NCBI GenBank assembly: GCA_036389135.1
Contig: DASVQP010000077.1
Span: 1-64,000 of the forward strand
Origin: Longimicrobium sp.
Lineage (GTDB): Bacteria > Gemmatimonadota > Gemmatimonadetes > Longimicrobiales > Longimicrobiaceae
DNA: 64,000 bases
Direction: 5' to 3'
Shown here: positions 27,746-35,296 of the stretch, one piece after another
Layout of the letters: each line of letters starts with the position of its first letter
How positions within the stretch are numbered: the stretch's first letter is position 1
Notes under the pieces: generated by a model
Told to the model about the DNA's origin: nothing
What the model saw: only the letters and a program-made list of their open reading frames with translations
Database searches by the model: none
Translations under genes and position numbers: made by a program

Positions 27746-30640
27746 TCATCGCCCGCCCCCGGTTCCCGCGCCCTCCGCCATCGCCAACAGCTCCGCCGTG
27801 TGCAGCGTGGGGCGCCCGTCGCAGAAGTCGGCGATCTGGTGGCGGCAGCTGAAGCCGGGGGCCACCACCAGGTCGTCGGCCTCCGCCGCGCGGACGGCGG
27901 GGAAGAGGACGCGCTCGCCGCACGCCTTCGACACCTCGTAGTGCCCCCTCTCGTAGCCGAACGACCCCGCCATCCCGCAGCACCCCGAATCGAGCACCGA
28001 GAACTCCAGCCCCTCCACCCGCCCCAGCACCTCGTTCGTCGGCCCCATCCCCACGATCGCCTTCTGGTGGCAGTGGCCGTGGACGACGGCGCGCCGCTCC
28101 AGCCGCCCCGGCCGCCAGTCAGGGAGGGCGGCGAGGAACTCTTCCAGCATGACGGACGCGCTCGCCAGCGCTTTCGCGCGCGGATCGCGGACCAAGTCGG
28201 GGAGCTCGTCGCGCAGGGTGAGGATGCAGCTCGGCTCCACCCCCACGACCATCGCCCCCGCCTCCACCTCTGGAAGGAGCGTCTCCAGCAGCTCCGTCTG
28301 CAGGGCGCGGCCGTGGTCGAGGAGGCCGTTGGAGATGGCGGCGCGGCCGCAGCAGACGGACTTCCTCGGCAGCTTCACTTCGAAGCCCGCGCGCTCCAGC
28401 ACGGTTGCGGTGGCGTGCAGAGGGCCGGGCTGGAAGAAGTTGTGAAAGGTGTCGTCCAGCAGGATCACCGTGGGGCGCCCCGCGGACGGCTTCGGCCGCC
28501 ACGCGCGGCGGAACGGCTCGCGGGCCAGCGGCGGAAGCTCGCGGCGCGGGTCCATGCGCCCGATCCCCTTGATGGCGCCGCCCATCAGCCGGCTTCCCAG
28601 GTTGGCGAGGCCAGGCGCCAGGCTGCCCGCGCGCGCGAAGTCGCGGATGCGGCCGAAGAAGAGCGCGTCCCGCGGCGTACCCGTCTCGCGGTAGTGCTGG
28701 GCAAGGTACTCCACCTTGTAGCGCGCCATGTCCACGCCGACGGGGCACTCCGTCTTGCACGCCTTGCACCCCAGGCAGAGGTCGAGCGCCTCCATCACCG
28801 CCTCGCTCTTCATCCCCGGCAGGTTGCCGCGCATCGCCTCGCGCAGGGCGTTGGCGCGTCCGCGGGTGGCGTGCTGCTCCTCCAGCGTCACCATGTGCGA
28901 GGGGCACATCGTCCCCGTGTCCAGCTTGCGGCAGACGCCCATCCCGTTGCACTTCTCCACCGCCACGTCCCACCCGCCGTCGGCCGAGTAGTCGAACCAG
29001 GTTTCGGGTGCGCCGGCGTGGGCCACGGCGTCGAAGCGCAGGTTCTCGGACATGCGCTGGTAGGGCGGCACGATCTTGCCGCCGGGGTTCATCCGCCCCT
29101 CGGGATCGAAGACGCGCTTGACCTCCTGGTGCAGGCGGATGATCTCCGGCCCGAACATCAGCGGGAGGAACTCGCTGCGCGACAGCCCGTCGCCGTGCTC
29201 GCCGGAGAGGGAGCCGCCGAACTCCACCACCAGCTCGGCGATGTCGTGCGCGATCCCCTGCATCCGCTGGACGTCCTCGCCGCGCTTCAGGTCCAGGTCC
29301 ACGCGGATGTGCAGGCATCCCTGCCCCGCGTGCCCGAAGTACCCCGTGGTGGTGCCGTGGCGGTTGACGATCTCTTCGAAGCGGCGCGTGTAGTCGCCCA
29401 GCCGCTCGGGGGGCACGCCGGTGTCCTCGACAAACTCCTGCGGCTTGATGTTCTTGTTGGGCGTCGTGAGGTAGAGAAGCCCCGTCGCGGCCTGCCTCAA
29501 CGCCCACGCCGCCAGCTGCTCGCGCGCGGTGAGGTACGCGTTGGCCTGGGGCGCGCCGGGAAGCGTCTTCGCCCGCGCCGCGAAGTCGTGCGCCAGCCCG
29601 GCGACCTCCTCGGGCGAGTCGCCGCTGAACTCGCAGAAGAGGACGCCCAGCGCGTCCGGCGCAGCCATGGCGGCGGTGTCGCGGAACTCGATCAGCGAGC
29701 GAGCGCCCTGCAGCACCCGGCTGTCCACGATCTCCAGCGCCGAAAGCCCGCGCTCCAGCAGGATGGCGGGGACGGCGTCCATCGAGGTGAAGCGCTCGCG
29801 GAAGGAGAGCAGCACGAGCGACCGCGCGGGCGGCACGGGAACCAGCCCCAACTCGGCCTCCACCACCGTGGCAAGCGTCCCCTCGGAGCCGACGATGAGC
29901 TGCGCGAGGTTGAGGGTGTCGCCCTCCAGCATCGCGTCGAAGTTGTAGCCCGAGACGCGGCGCGGGATCTTTGGATAGCGGGCGAGGATGCGCTCGCGCT
30001 CCGGCTCCAGGATGCCGAGGACGGAGCGGGCGATCTCCCCCTCCAGCCCGGGCATCTGCGCAACCTCCTCGCGCGCGACGGAGCCGAAGTGGGCGCAGCG
30101 GCCGTCGGCGGTGATGCACTCCAGCGAGTGCACGTGGTCGCCCGTCTTGCCGTAGACCAGCGAGCGAGCGCCGCACGAGTTGTTGCCGATCATCCCGCCC
30201 AGCGCGCACTGGCGGATGGTGGCCGGATCGGGCCCGAAGTGGAGCCCGTACGGCGCCGCGGCGCGGTTGAGCCGGTCCAGCCGCAGCCCCGGCTCCACGC
30301 GTGCCCGCCTGCGATCCGGGTCGATCTCGATCACCCGGTTCATGTACTTGCTGAAGTCCATCACCAGCGCCGTGCCCACAGTCTGCCCCGCGAGCGCCGT
30401 ACCCCCGCCGCGCGGCAGGATGGCGACCCCGGCCTCGGTCGCCAGCTTCACCGTCGCTTCCACGTCCGCCGCTTCCCTGGGCACCACCACGCCCACGGGG
30501 AGGAGTTGGTAGAGCGACGCATCGGTGCTGTACAGGAGGCGCGACTTGGCGTCGAAGCGCACCTCGCCGCGCACCTTTTCCTTGAGCGCGCGCTCGAGCT
30601 TCGCCGCGCGCGGATCGTTCTGGACGACGGGGAGGGGCAA
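27746..30640 (-). CDS. FAD-linked oxidoreductase fused to Fe-S/CCG domains (D-lactate/glycolate dehydrogenase type, YdiJ-like)
   Basis: 964 residues. An FAD-binding PCMH domain (about 38-260, with ILPRGGGTALAGQTVG and CALGGMIGNNSCGARSLVYGKT) and a C-terminal oxidase domain (to about 545) are followed by an Fe-S region with CNGMGVC (about 563) and CLGCKACKTECPVG (about 622), and CCG domains (KSVCCGRAAISNG, VVHGHCHQKAIVG, DSGCCGMAGSFGYERGHYEVS). This GlcD plus GlpC/LldE-like fusion oxidises a 2-hydroxyacid and passes electrons to quinone. The exact substrate cannot be read from sequence; D-2-hydroxyglutarate or D-lactate are the known ones. Monocistronic. Confidence 0.93.
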   Translation of the reverse strand: MPLPVVQNDPRAAKLERALKEKVRGEVRFDAKSRLLYSTDASLYQLLPVGVVVPREAADVEATVKLATEAGVAILPRGGGTALAGQTVGTALVMDFSKYMNRVIEIDPDRRRARVEPGLRLDRLNRAAAPYGLHFGPDPATIRQCALGGMIGNNSCGARSLVYGKTGDHVHSLECITADGRCAHFGSVAREEVAQMPGLEGEIARSVLGILEPERERILARYPKIPRRVSGYNFDAMLEGDTLNLAQLIVGSEGTLATVVEAELGLVPVPPARSLVLLSFRERFTSMDAVPAILLERGLSALEIVDSRVLQGARSLIEFRDTAAMAAPDALGVLFCEFSGDSPEEVAGLAHDFAARAKTLPGAPQANAYLTAREQLAAWALRQAATGLLYLTTPNKNIKPQEFVEDTGVPPERLGDYTRRFEEIVNRHGTTTGYFGHAGQGCLHIRVDLDLKRGEDVQRMQGIAHDIAELVVEFGGSLSGEHGDGLSRSEFLPLMFGPEIIRLHQEVKRVFDPEGRMNPGGKIVPPYQRMSENLRFDAVAHAGAPETWFDYSADGGWDVAVEKCNGMGVCRKLDTGTMCPSHMVTLEEQHATRGRANALREAMRGNLPGMKSEAVMEALDLCLGCKACKTECPVGVDMARYKVEYLAQHYRETGTPRDALFFGRIRDFARAGSLAPGLANLGSRLMGGAIKGIGRMDPRRELPPLAREPFRRAWRPKPSAGRPTVILLDDTFHNFFQPGPLHATATVLERAGFEVKLPRKSVCCGRAAISNGLLDHGRALQTELLETLLPEVEAGAMVVGVEPSCILTLRDELPDLVRDPRAKALASASVMLEEFLAALPDWRPGRLERRAVVHGHCHQKAIVGMGPTNEVLGRVEGLEFSVLDSGCCGMAGSFGYERGHYEVSKACGERVLFPAVRAAEADDLVVAPGFSCRHQIADFCDGRPTLHTAELLAMAEGAGTGGGR

Positions 30641-30656
30641 GGGGATCCGGGAAAAG

Positions 30657-30725
30657 AAGTGCTAAGTGCTAAGTGCTAAGTCCTGAACGGCGGTCCCGTG
30701 GCACTTAGGACTTAGCACTTAGGAC
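30657..30725. repeat. GTGCTAA repeats forming a hairpin in a divergent intergenic region
   Basis: Three tandem GTGCTAA units, then a perfect 14-base-pair stem AAGTGCTAAGTCCT (30671-30684) with AGGACTTAGCACTT (30707-30720). It lies just upstream of the oxidoreductase start and about 130 bases from the divergent gene. Confidence 0.7.
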
Positions 30726-30855
30726 TACCTGCCCTGAAACATACGCGGCACGATTCCCCCGGCAACTCGCCCCCGTGGAACCCCCACCGGAAGGGGTGTA
30801 CCAGAGGTCCGTGGCGCGAGGGCGTGCGCCCGTGCTCGCAACAGGATTTTCGCCC

Positions 30856-31407
30856 ATGCACGTTTATCTTCGAGACGAACCCGTCGAGCTCGAGCTCCGC
30901 GAAGTGGATCACGAGGGGCTCCTGCCGGAAGAGGCCGAGCTGATCCCCGTGGCGTTCTACGCGGACGGCAACGACCGCCCGTCGTTCCGCGCGCTCCTGC
31001 CGCCGGAGACGCTGGCGATCCTGGAGGAAGCGCTGCAGACCCCCGTGCAGCTCGGCCTCCTCGCCGAGGAGCCGGAGGAGGCCACCGCCGAGATCCACGC
31101 CATGGTCGGCCTCTCCATCCCCGTCGACCAGCTCCCGGAGGGGATCTCCGCTGACGGCGAGGAGGAAGAGCAGGAGCTGGAGCCGTGGCAGACCGCGCCC
31201 GCCGCCGACGCCTGGCGCGGCGAGGGGGCCGGGCCGGAAGAGGGCCCGCGCACCGTGATGCTGGCATTCGCCCCCCTGGTTCGCCTCACCCGCCGCTTCC
31301 CCGACGACTTTGGCGAGGAGCTGGCCGACCTACTGGAGAGCGCCCTTTCCGGCGCCACCAAGCCGTCGCTCGAGGCGCGCGTGGACCGGATGCTGGGCGG
31401 GCCCTGA
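30856..31407 (+). CDS. Acidic hypothetical protein
   Basis: 183 residues, acidic and soluble. No family recognised. Segments MHVYLRDEPVELELREVDHEGLLPEEAELIPVAFYADGNDRPSFRALLPPETLAIL and PEEGPRTVMLAFAPLVRLTRRFPDDFGEELADLLESAL look like a conserved globular protein with a Glu-rich linker (about 115-145). Monocistronic; ends at a strong convergent terminator. Confidence 0.7.
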   Translation: MHVYLRDEPVELELREVDHEGLLPEEAELIPVAFYADGNDRPSFRALLPPETLAILEEALQTPVQLGLLAEEPEEATAEIHAMVGLSIPVDQLPEGISADGEEEEQELEPWQTAPAADAWRGEGAGPEEGPRTVMLAFAPLVRLTRRFPDDFGEELADLLESALSGATKPSLEARVDRMLGGP

Positions 31408-31414
31408 AACGGCG

Positions 31415-31437
31415 GGTCTCACGCAGAGACGCAGAAG
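31415..31437. repeat. Post-stop palindromic repeat, left-half variant
   Basis: GTCTCACGCAGAGACGCAG, eight bases after the stop, running straight into the terminator at 31437. Confidence 0.55.
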
Positions 31438-31465
31438 GAGGCGCGGAGAGATTCTCCGCGCCTCC
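31437..31465. terminator. Convergent terminator
   Basis: Perfect 13-base-pair stem (31437-31449 with 31453-31465) and GAT loop, between converging genes. Confidence 0.75.
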
Positions 31466-31497
31466 TCTTCATTGTCCGCCGTCCGATGATCGAGCCG

Positions 31498-31938
31498 TCA
31501 GCGCTCGACGGTGAAGGGAGGCGTGAAGATCTCGCCGCCGTCGCCGCTCCGCATCCGCTCGACCCTGGTGACCATCCGGTACTCGCCGGGCTGCCATTCC
31601 GAGGTGATCGGCTCCTTCAGCACCGTCTCCGCGCCGGGAGCGAGGATGCGGAGCTCCATCGTGCAGAGGCGCAGGGATGAGATACGCGCCCACGACGCGC
31701 CCGTCCTCAGCTCGCGCGAGGAGTGGCAGAGGTTGTAGCCGAGCGACTGGCTGGTGCCGTTGCGCAGCACGATGGTGGCGGTGTCGCCCCGGCGGTAGGC
31801 GGGGCGCTCGGCCGCGAAGGTGATCCCTTCCGCATCGCGGAGCTCGGCCGCGGGCCCACCCGCCGCGGAACCGGTAGGGGACTCAGAACATCCCAGCGCG
31901 AGCAGGGCGGCGAGCGGCAGCAGGACAAGGGTGCGCAT
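31498..31938 (-). CDS. Hypothetical lipoprotein with Ig-like fold features
   Basis: 146 residues with lipobox LLALGC. The mature part (FAAERPAYRRGDTATIVLRNGTSQSLGYNLC, TMELRILAPGAETVLKEPITSEWQPGEYRMVTRV) resembles the single beta-sandwich of bacterial Ig-like or BsuPI-type proteins. Two further cysteines (near residues 88 and 109) may pair. Function unknown. Divergent from gluQ. Confidence 0.75.
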   Translation of the reverse strand: MRTLVLLPLAALLALGCSESPTGSAAGGPAAELRDAEGITFAAERPAYRRGDTATIVLRNGTSQSLGYNLCHSSRELRTGASWARISSLRLCTMELRILAPGAETVLKEPITSEWQPGEYRMVTRVERMRSGDGGEIFTPPFTVER

Positions 31939-32048
31939 GTCGGTCTCCGTCTGGTTCGAGGTTTCGTGGTGCCCAAAGAACGAGCGGGGCGCCGGGGGTG
32001 TGACACACGCCCGGTGCGCGCATCCGCGGACCGCCTTATTCTCCCCGG

Positions 32049-33041
32049 ATGACGGAATCGCACCCATACCGCGGCCGCTTTGCGCCGAGCCCCACGGGCG
32101 CGCTGCACATAGGCAACGCGCGCACGGCGCTGCTGGCGTGGCTGCACGCGCGGGCGGCGGGCGGCAGCTTCGTGATGCGGGTGGAGGACCTGGACTTCGG
32201 ACGCGTGCGGCCGGGGATCATGGAGGCGCAGCTCGACGAGCTCCGCTGGCTGGGGCTGGACTGGGACGAGGGCCCGGACGCCGGCGGTCCGCACGCGCCG
32301 TACGTGCAGTCCGAGCGGGTCGCGCTCTACGAGGACGCACTGCGCCGCCTGGCCCGCGACGGCCACCTCTTCGCCTGCGGCTGCTCCCGGCGCGACATCG
32401 CGGCCGCCGCCAGCGCACCGCACGCCGGCGAGGAGGGCCCCCGATACTCCGGGATGTGCCGCCACCAACCCGTCCCCGCCGACGCCGTGAGCCTCACGCG
32501 CTGGGCGGTCTCCGAGCGCGCCCTCCGCTTCCGCGTGGACGATGCCGAAGAGGAGGTGTGCTTCGACGATGGCGTGCAGGGCCGCGCCTGCTTCCGCCCC
32601 GCCGCGGACACGGGCGACTTCGTGGTGCGGCGCAAGGACGGCGTGGCCGCATACCAGCTCGCGGTGGTGGTGGACGACGCCACGATGGGGATCACCGACG
32701 TGGTGCGCGGCGGCGACCTGCTGGGCTCCACCGCGCGCCAGATCCTTCTCTTCCGCGCGCTCGGCCTGCCCGCGCCGCGCTACGCCCACGTCCCGCTGAT
32801 GCTGGGCGCGGACGGCGAGCGCCTCGCCAAGCGCCACGGCGCCGTCTCGCTGGCCGAGCTGCGCGGCGAAGGGGTCGCGCCGGAAAAGGTGGTGGGGTGG
32901 CTCGCCTCCACCTGTGGCCTCGCGGACCCCGGCGAGCACCTCCATCCCGCCGAGCTCGTCCCCCGCTTCCACACGGCGCGCATCCCCGCCGCGCCCACGG
33001 TGGTGACGGGCGCCTCGCTGGCGGCGCTGCGAACGCCTTGA
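32049..33041 (+). CDS. gluQ: Glutamyl-Q tRNA(Asp) synthetase
   Basis: 330 residues: a class I GluRS catalytic core without the anticodon-binding half, which distinguishes GluQ-RS. It attaches glutamate to queuosine in tRNA(Asp). HIGH-type motif FAPSPTGALHIGNARTALL, KMSKS-type LAKRHGAVSL and the zinc-site cysteines in ACGCSRRD and YSGMC are all visible. Its TGA overlaps the -35 of the promoter for the next gene. Confidence 0.93.
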   Translation: MTESHPYRGRFAPSPTGALHIGNARTALLAWLHARAAGGSFVMRVEDLDFGRVRPGIMEAQLDELRWLGLDWDEGPDAGGPHAPYVQSERVALYEDALRRLARDGHLFACGCSRRDIAAAASAPHAGEEGPRYSGMCRHQPVPADAVSLTRWAVSERALRFRVDDAEEEVCFDDGVQGRACFRPAADTGDFVVRRKDGVAAYQLAVVVDDATMGITDVVRGGDLLGSTARQILLFRALGLPAPRYAHVPLMLGADGERLAKRHGAVSLAELRGEGVAPEKVVGWLASTCGLADPGEHLHPAELVPRFHTARIPAAPTVVTGASLAALRTP

Positions 33042-33065
33042 CATCGCGCCGACTCCGCGTACCTT
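33038..33065 (+). promoter_or_regulatory. Putative promoter for the 33120 gene
   Basis: TTGACA, 16 bases, TACCTT then CG. Overlaps the gluQ stop codon; the gene starts 55 bases downstream. Confidence 0.5.
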
Positions 33066-33119
33066 CGATTCCTTTCACGCCACAAGCACCGTCCCCCGCA
33101 GTCACCCCACCGAGCGACC

Positions 33120-33506
33120 ATGCCCACGCAGAGCCCTCCCACCTCACGAGTTCGCTTCATCGAGCACCGCGGCGCCCGCATCCTGCTGATCGACTTTTCC
33201 GGCCTTCAGAAGACGGAAGAGATTCTGCGCGAGGTGGAGGTCGCGCGCGAGGTGGTCGCCGGCCAGCGCCCGGCGTCGCTACGCACGCTGACGCACGTCA
33301 GGGGCGCGCGCTACACCCCGCCGGTGATGGAGGCGCTCAAGCAGCTAACCGTGCACAACAAGCCGTACGTCACCGCCGCCGCGGTGGTGGGGATGGAGGG
33401 GCTGCACCGGGTGCTCTTTCGCGCGGTCGTCCTCTTCAGCCGCCGCAACATCGAGGCGTTCGACACGCTGGAGGAGGCGCGCGACTGGCTGGCATCGCAG
33501 CCCTGA
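33120..33506 (+). CDS. STAS/SEC14-like single-domain protein
   Basis: 128 residues, soluble. RVRFIEHRGARILLIDFSGLQKTEEILREVEVAREVVAGQRPASLRTLTHVRGARYTP and VTAAAVVGMEGLHRVLFRAVVLFSRRNIEAFDTLEEARDWLA match the SpoIIAA-like STAS/SEC14 group. There is no obvious phospho-Ser segment of the RsbS type. Function unknown, possibly a protein-protein or lipid-binding regulator. Confidence 0.75.
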   Translation: MPTQSPPTSRVRFIEHRGARILLIDFSGLQKTEEILREVEVAREVVAGQRPASLRTLTHVRGARYTPPVMEALKQLTVHNKPYVTAAAVVGMEGLHRVLFRAVVLFSRRNIEAFDTLEEARDWLASQP

Positions 33507-33794
33507 AGCCCCGCCCTTCGTGCGCGAAGTGCGAAAAGATTGCCGGTTCCACGCCCGCGACGCACCCCTCCCCCTCCCCCGCGCCACCCGCCCGCGCGCA
33601 CCCAATCTCCTGCGCCCCAATCACTTAACCCTCGCGGAACGGAGCGCTATTCCGCATCCGCTGGGGAACGCTTATCTTCGCCCTACCGCCGAGACAATCC
33701 CGCCGCCGTACGCATCACCTGACGCGAGCCCCCGCTACGGCTCGCAACGGCCCGGCCTCCGCACATCCGCCAGACCTTCCAGGAGATCCATCCG

Positions 33795-35003
33795 ATGAAG
33801 CGCTTCGCGCTCACGCTCGCAGCAGGGCTGCTCGCGCTACCGGCCGTCGCCGGGGCACAGACGCGCCCGGTGTACTCGCCCGAGCCGCACCCGCAGCAGC
33901 TTCCGCACTCCCGCTGGGCCATCACGCCGTACATCGGCGCGCGGGTGCCGTACAACACCGGCACCTTTTACGTGACGGGCGCCAACGGGGCGGACCTGCA
34001 GGTGGAGGAGGAGCGCGAGGGCGCCCCGGCGGTGGGGCTGAACGCGGACTTCTTCTTCCGCCGCGTGCTCGGCTTCACGGCCGGGGTGGCGTTCAGCGCC
34101 GCCCCGCAGGACATCTTCACGTACGGCACCGCGGGCGACACGATCGTCGACCGGTTCATCACCGACGCGCCCGCCATGTGGTTCGCCAAGGCGGGAATCA
34201 CGGCGCGCCTCCCGGACCCTAGCCCGGACGACCGCCGCTTTCACCCCTCCGCGTTCGTGACGGTGGCGCCCGCGATCGTCTTCATGGGCGAACATGCTGG
34301 GCAGGAGTCGACGCGGCACTTCGCGCTGAACCTGGGGGCGGACGCCACCGCGCGCATCGGCCGCAGCGGCTTCGCCTTCCAGATCGGGCTGGAGGACTAC
34401 ATCACCTTCTGGGATACGGAGCGCTTCCTGGAGCGCGACGCGGCGCGCTTCGGCAGCGAGCCGCGCTTCGAGGGCGAGCCGGTGCTGATCGACTACAACT
34501 ACAGCACGGCCAACATCCTGATGGCGCGCTTCGGCATCTCGTACCGCCCCGCGCCGCGCGGCATGGCGCCGATGGCGACCTACACGCCCCCGCCGGCCCC
34601 GGTGGCGCCCGCGCCGGCTCCAGTCGCCCTCCGCTACTGCATCGTGCGCGACGGCCGGCTCGCCGAAGTGGACGCCGTGTACGACCACGAGCGCGCCGAC
34701 ACCCTGGTCGACGGCCGCCCGCTCGCCATGGCGTACCCAGCGGACGCGCTTCCCTACGCGGCGGGGACGCAGTGGTACATCAACCACGAGCCGCTCATGA
34801 TGCACAACCGGCGGTTCACGAAGTACGGGCTCCCGCGCAGGCTGTCCGCGCGCGAGCTTCAGCCGGCGGGGGAGTTCCGCGGCATCCCCGTCTTCGCGGA
34901 GGCGGGGGTGAGGAGCCCGGACGTGTTCTACGTCCCGGTGCGCCCCGGCTGCGAGTTCCAGCCGTACCAGAACTCGGACGTGACGGGGGCGGTGCGGGGG
35001 TAG
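33795..35003 (+). CDS. Putative outer-membrane protein with C-terminal conserved domain
   Basis: 402 residues with a signal peptide (1-21, AVAGAQ). Residues about 25-255 have the alternating aromatic strands of an 8-12-stranded outer-membrane barrel (WAITPYIGARVPYNTGTFYV, ADFFFRRVLGFTAGVAFSAAP, MARFGISYRP). A Pro/Ala linker (about 257-275) leads to a separate C-terminal domain (YCIVRDGRLAEVDAVYDHERADTLVDGRPL) of unknown role. A TATCTTCG promoter-like motif lies at 33673. Function unknown. Confidence 0.75.
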   Translation: MKRFALTLAAGLLALPAVAGAQTRPVYSPEPHPQQLPHSRWAITPYIGARVPYNTGTFYVTGANGADLQVEEEREGAPAVGLNADFFFRRVLGFTAGVAFSAAPQDIFTYGTAGDTIVDRFITDAPAMWFAKAGITARLPDPSPDDRRFHPSAFVTVAPAIVFMGEHAGQESTRHFALNLGADATARIGRSGFAFQIGLEDYITFWDTERFLERDAARFGSEPRFEGEPVLIDYNYSTANILMARFGISYRPAPRGMAPMATYTPPPAPVAPAPAPVALRYCIVRDGRLAEVDAVYDHERADTLVDGRPLAMAYPADALPYAAGTQWYINHEPLMMHNRRFTKYGLPRRLSARELQPAGEFRGIPVFAEAGVRSPDVFYVPVRPGCEFQPYQNSDVTGAVRG

Positions 35004-35025
35004 GGCTCGCGGGGCACCCTCCCCC

Positions 35026-35074
35026 CGGCCCCCTCCCCCGCCTGCGGGGGCGCAGGGCGGGCGAGGGGGAGAAT
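35026..35074. repeat. C/G-rich palindromic repeat, copy 2
   Basis: CCCCCTCCCCCGCCTGCGG, then GCAGGGCGGGCGAGGGGGAG, matching 26868. About 20 bases after a stop codon. Confidence 0.75.
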
Positions 35075-35075
35075 T

Positions 35076-35117
35076 CACGCCCCCTCCGCAACCATCGCGG
35101 CGGGGGCGTGTTTTTAT
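35076..35117 (+). terminator. Rho-independent terminator
   Basis: Stem CACGCCCCC (35076-35084) with GGGGGCGTG (35102-35110) then TTTTTATT. Ends the outer-membrane protein transcript. Confidence 0.8.
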
Positions 35118-35137
35118 TCTGCCCGGACACCCGTTTC

Positions 35138-35248
35138 GTAGGGGCGGCCCCGTGTGGCCGCCCGTGCCCCGCTCCGCACCGTCGCCCGCCTGCCTCGCCC
35201 CACACCCTCCGCACCGATCCGGTAGGGGCAGACCTGCGTGTCTGCCCA
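35138..35248. repeat. Paired palindromic intergenic repeat (GTAGGGGC family), copy 3
   Basis: Hairpin one (35138-35163) arms GGGGCGGCC and GGCCGCCC; hairpin two (35222-35248) arms GGGGCAGAC and GTCTGCCC. The spacer ends CCGCACCGATCCG. Confidence 0.8.
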
Positions 35249-35296
35249 CCCTCGCCCCGTCTCGCCCCGCGCTACGCACGTCGTGCGGCAGGCCGC

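Noticed and set aside
27800-30679. 959-codon open frame on the plus strand
   Set aside because: Antisense shadow of the FAD/Fe-S oxidoreductase; repetitive Arg/His/Gln-rich translation without any domain, a usual effect of high G+C.
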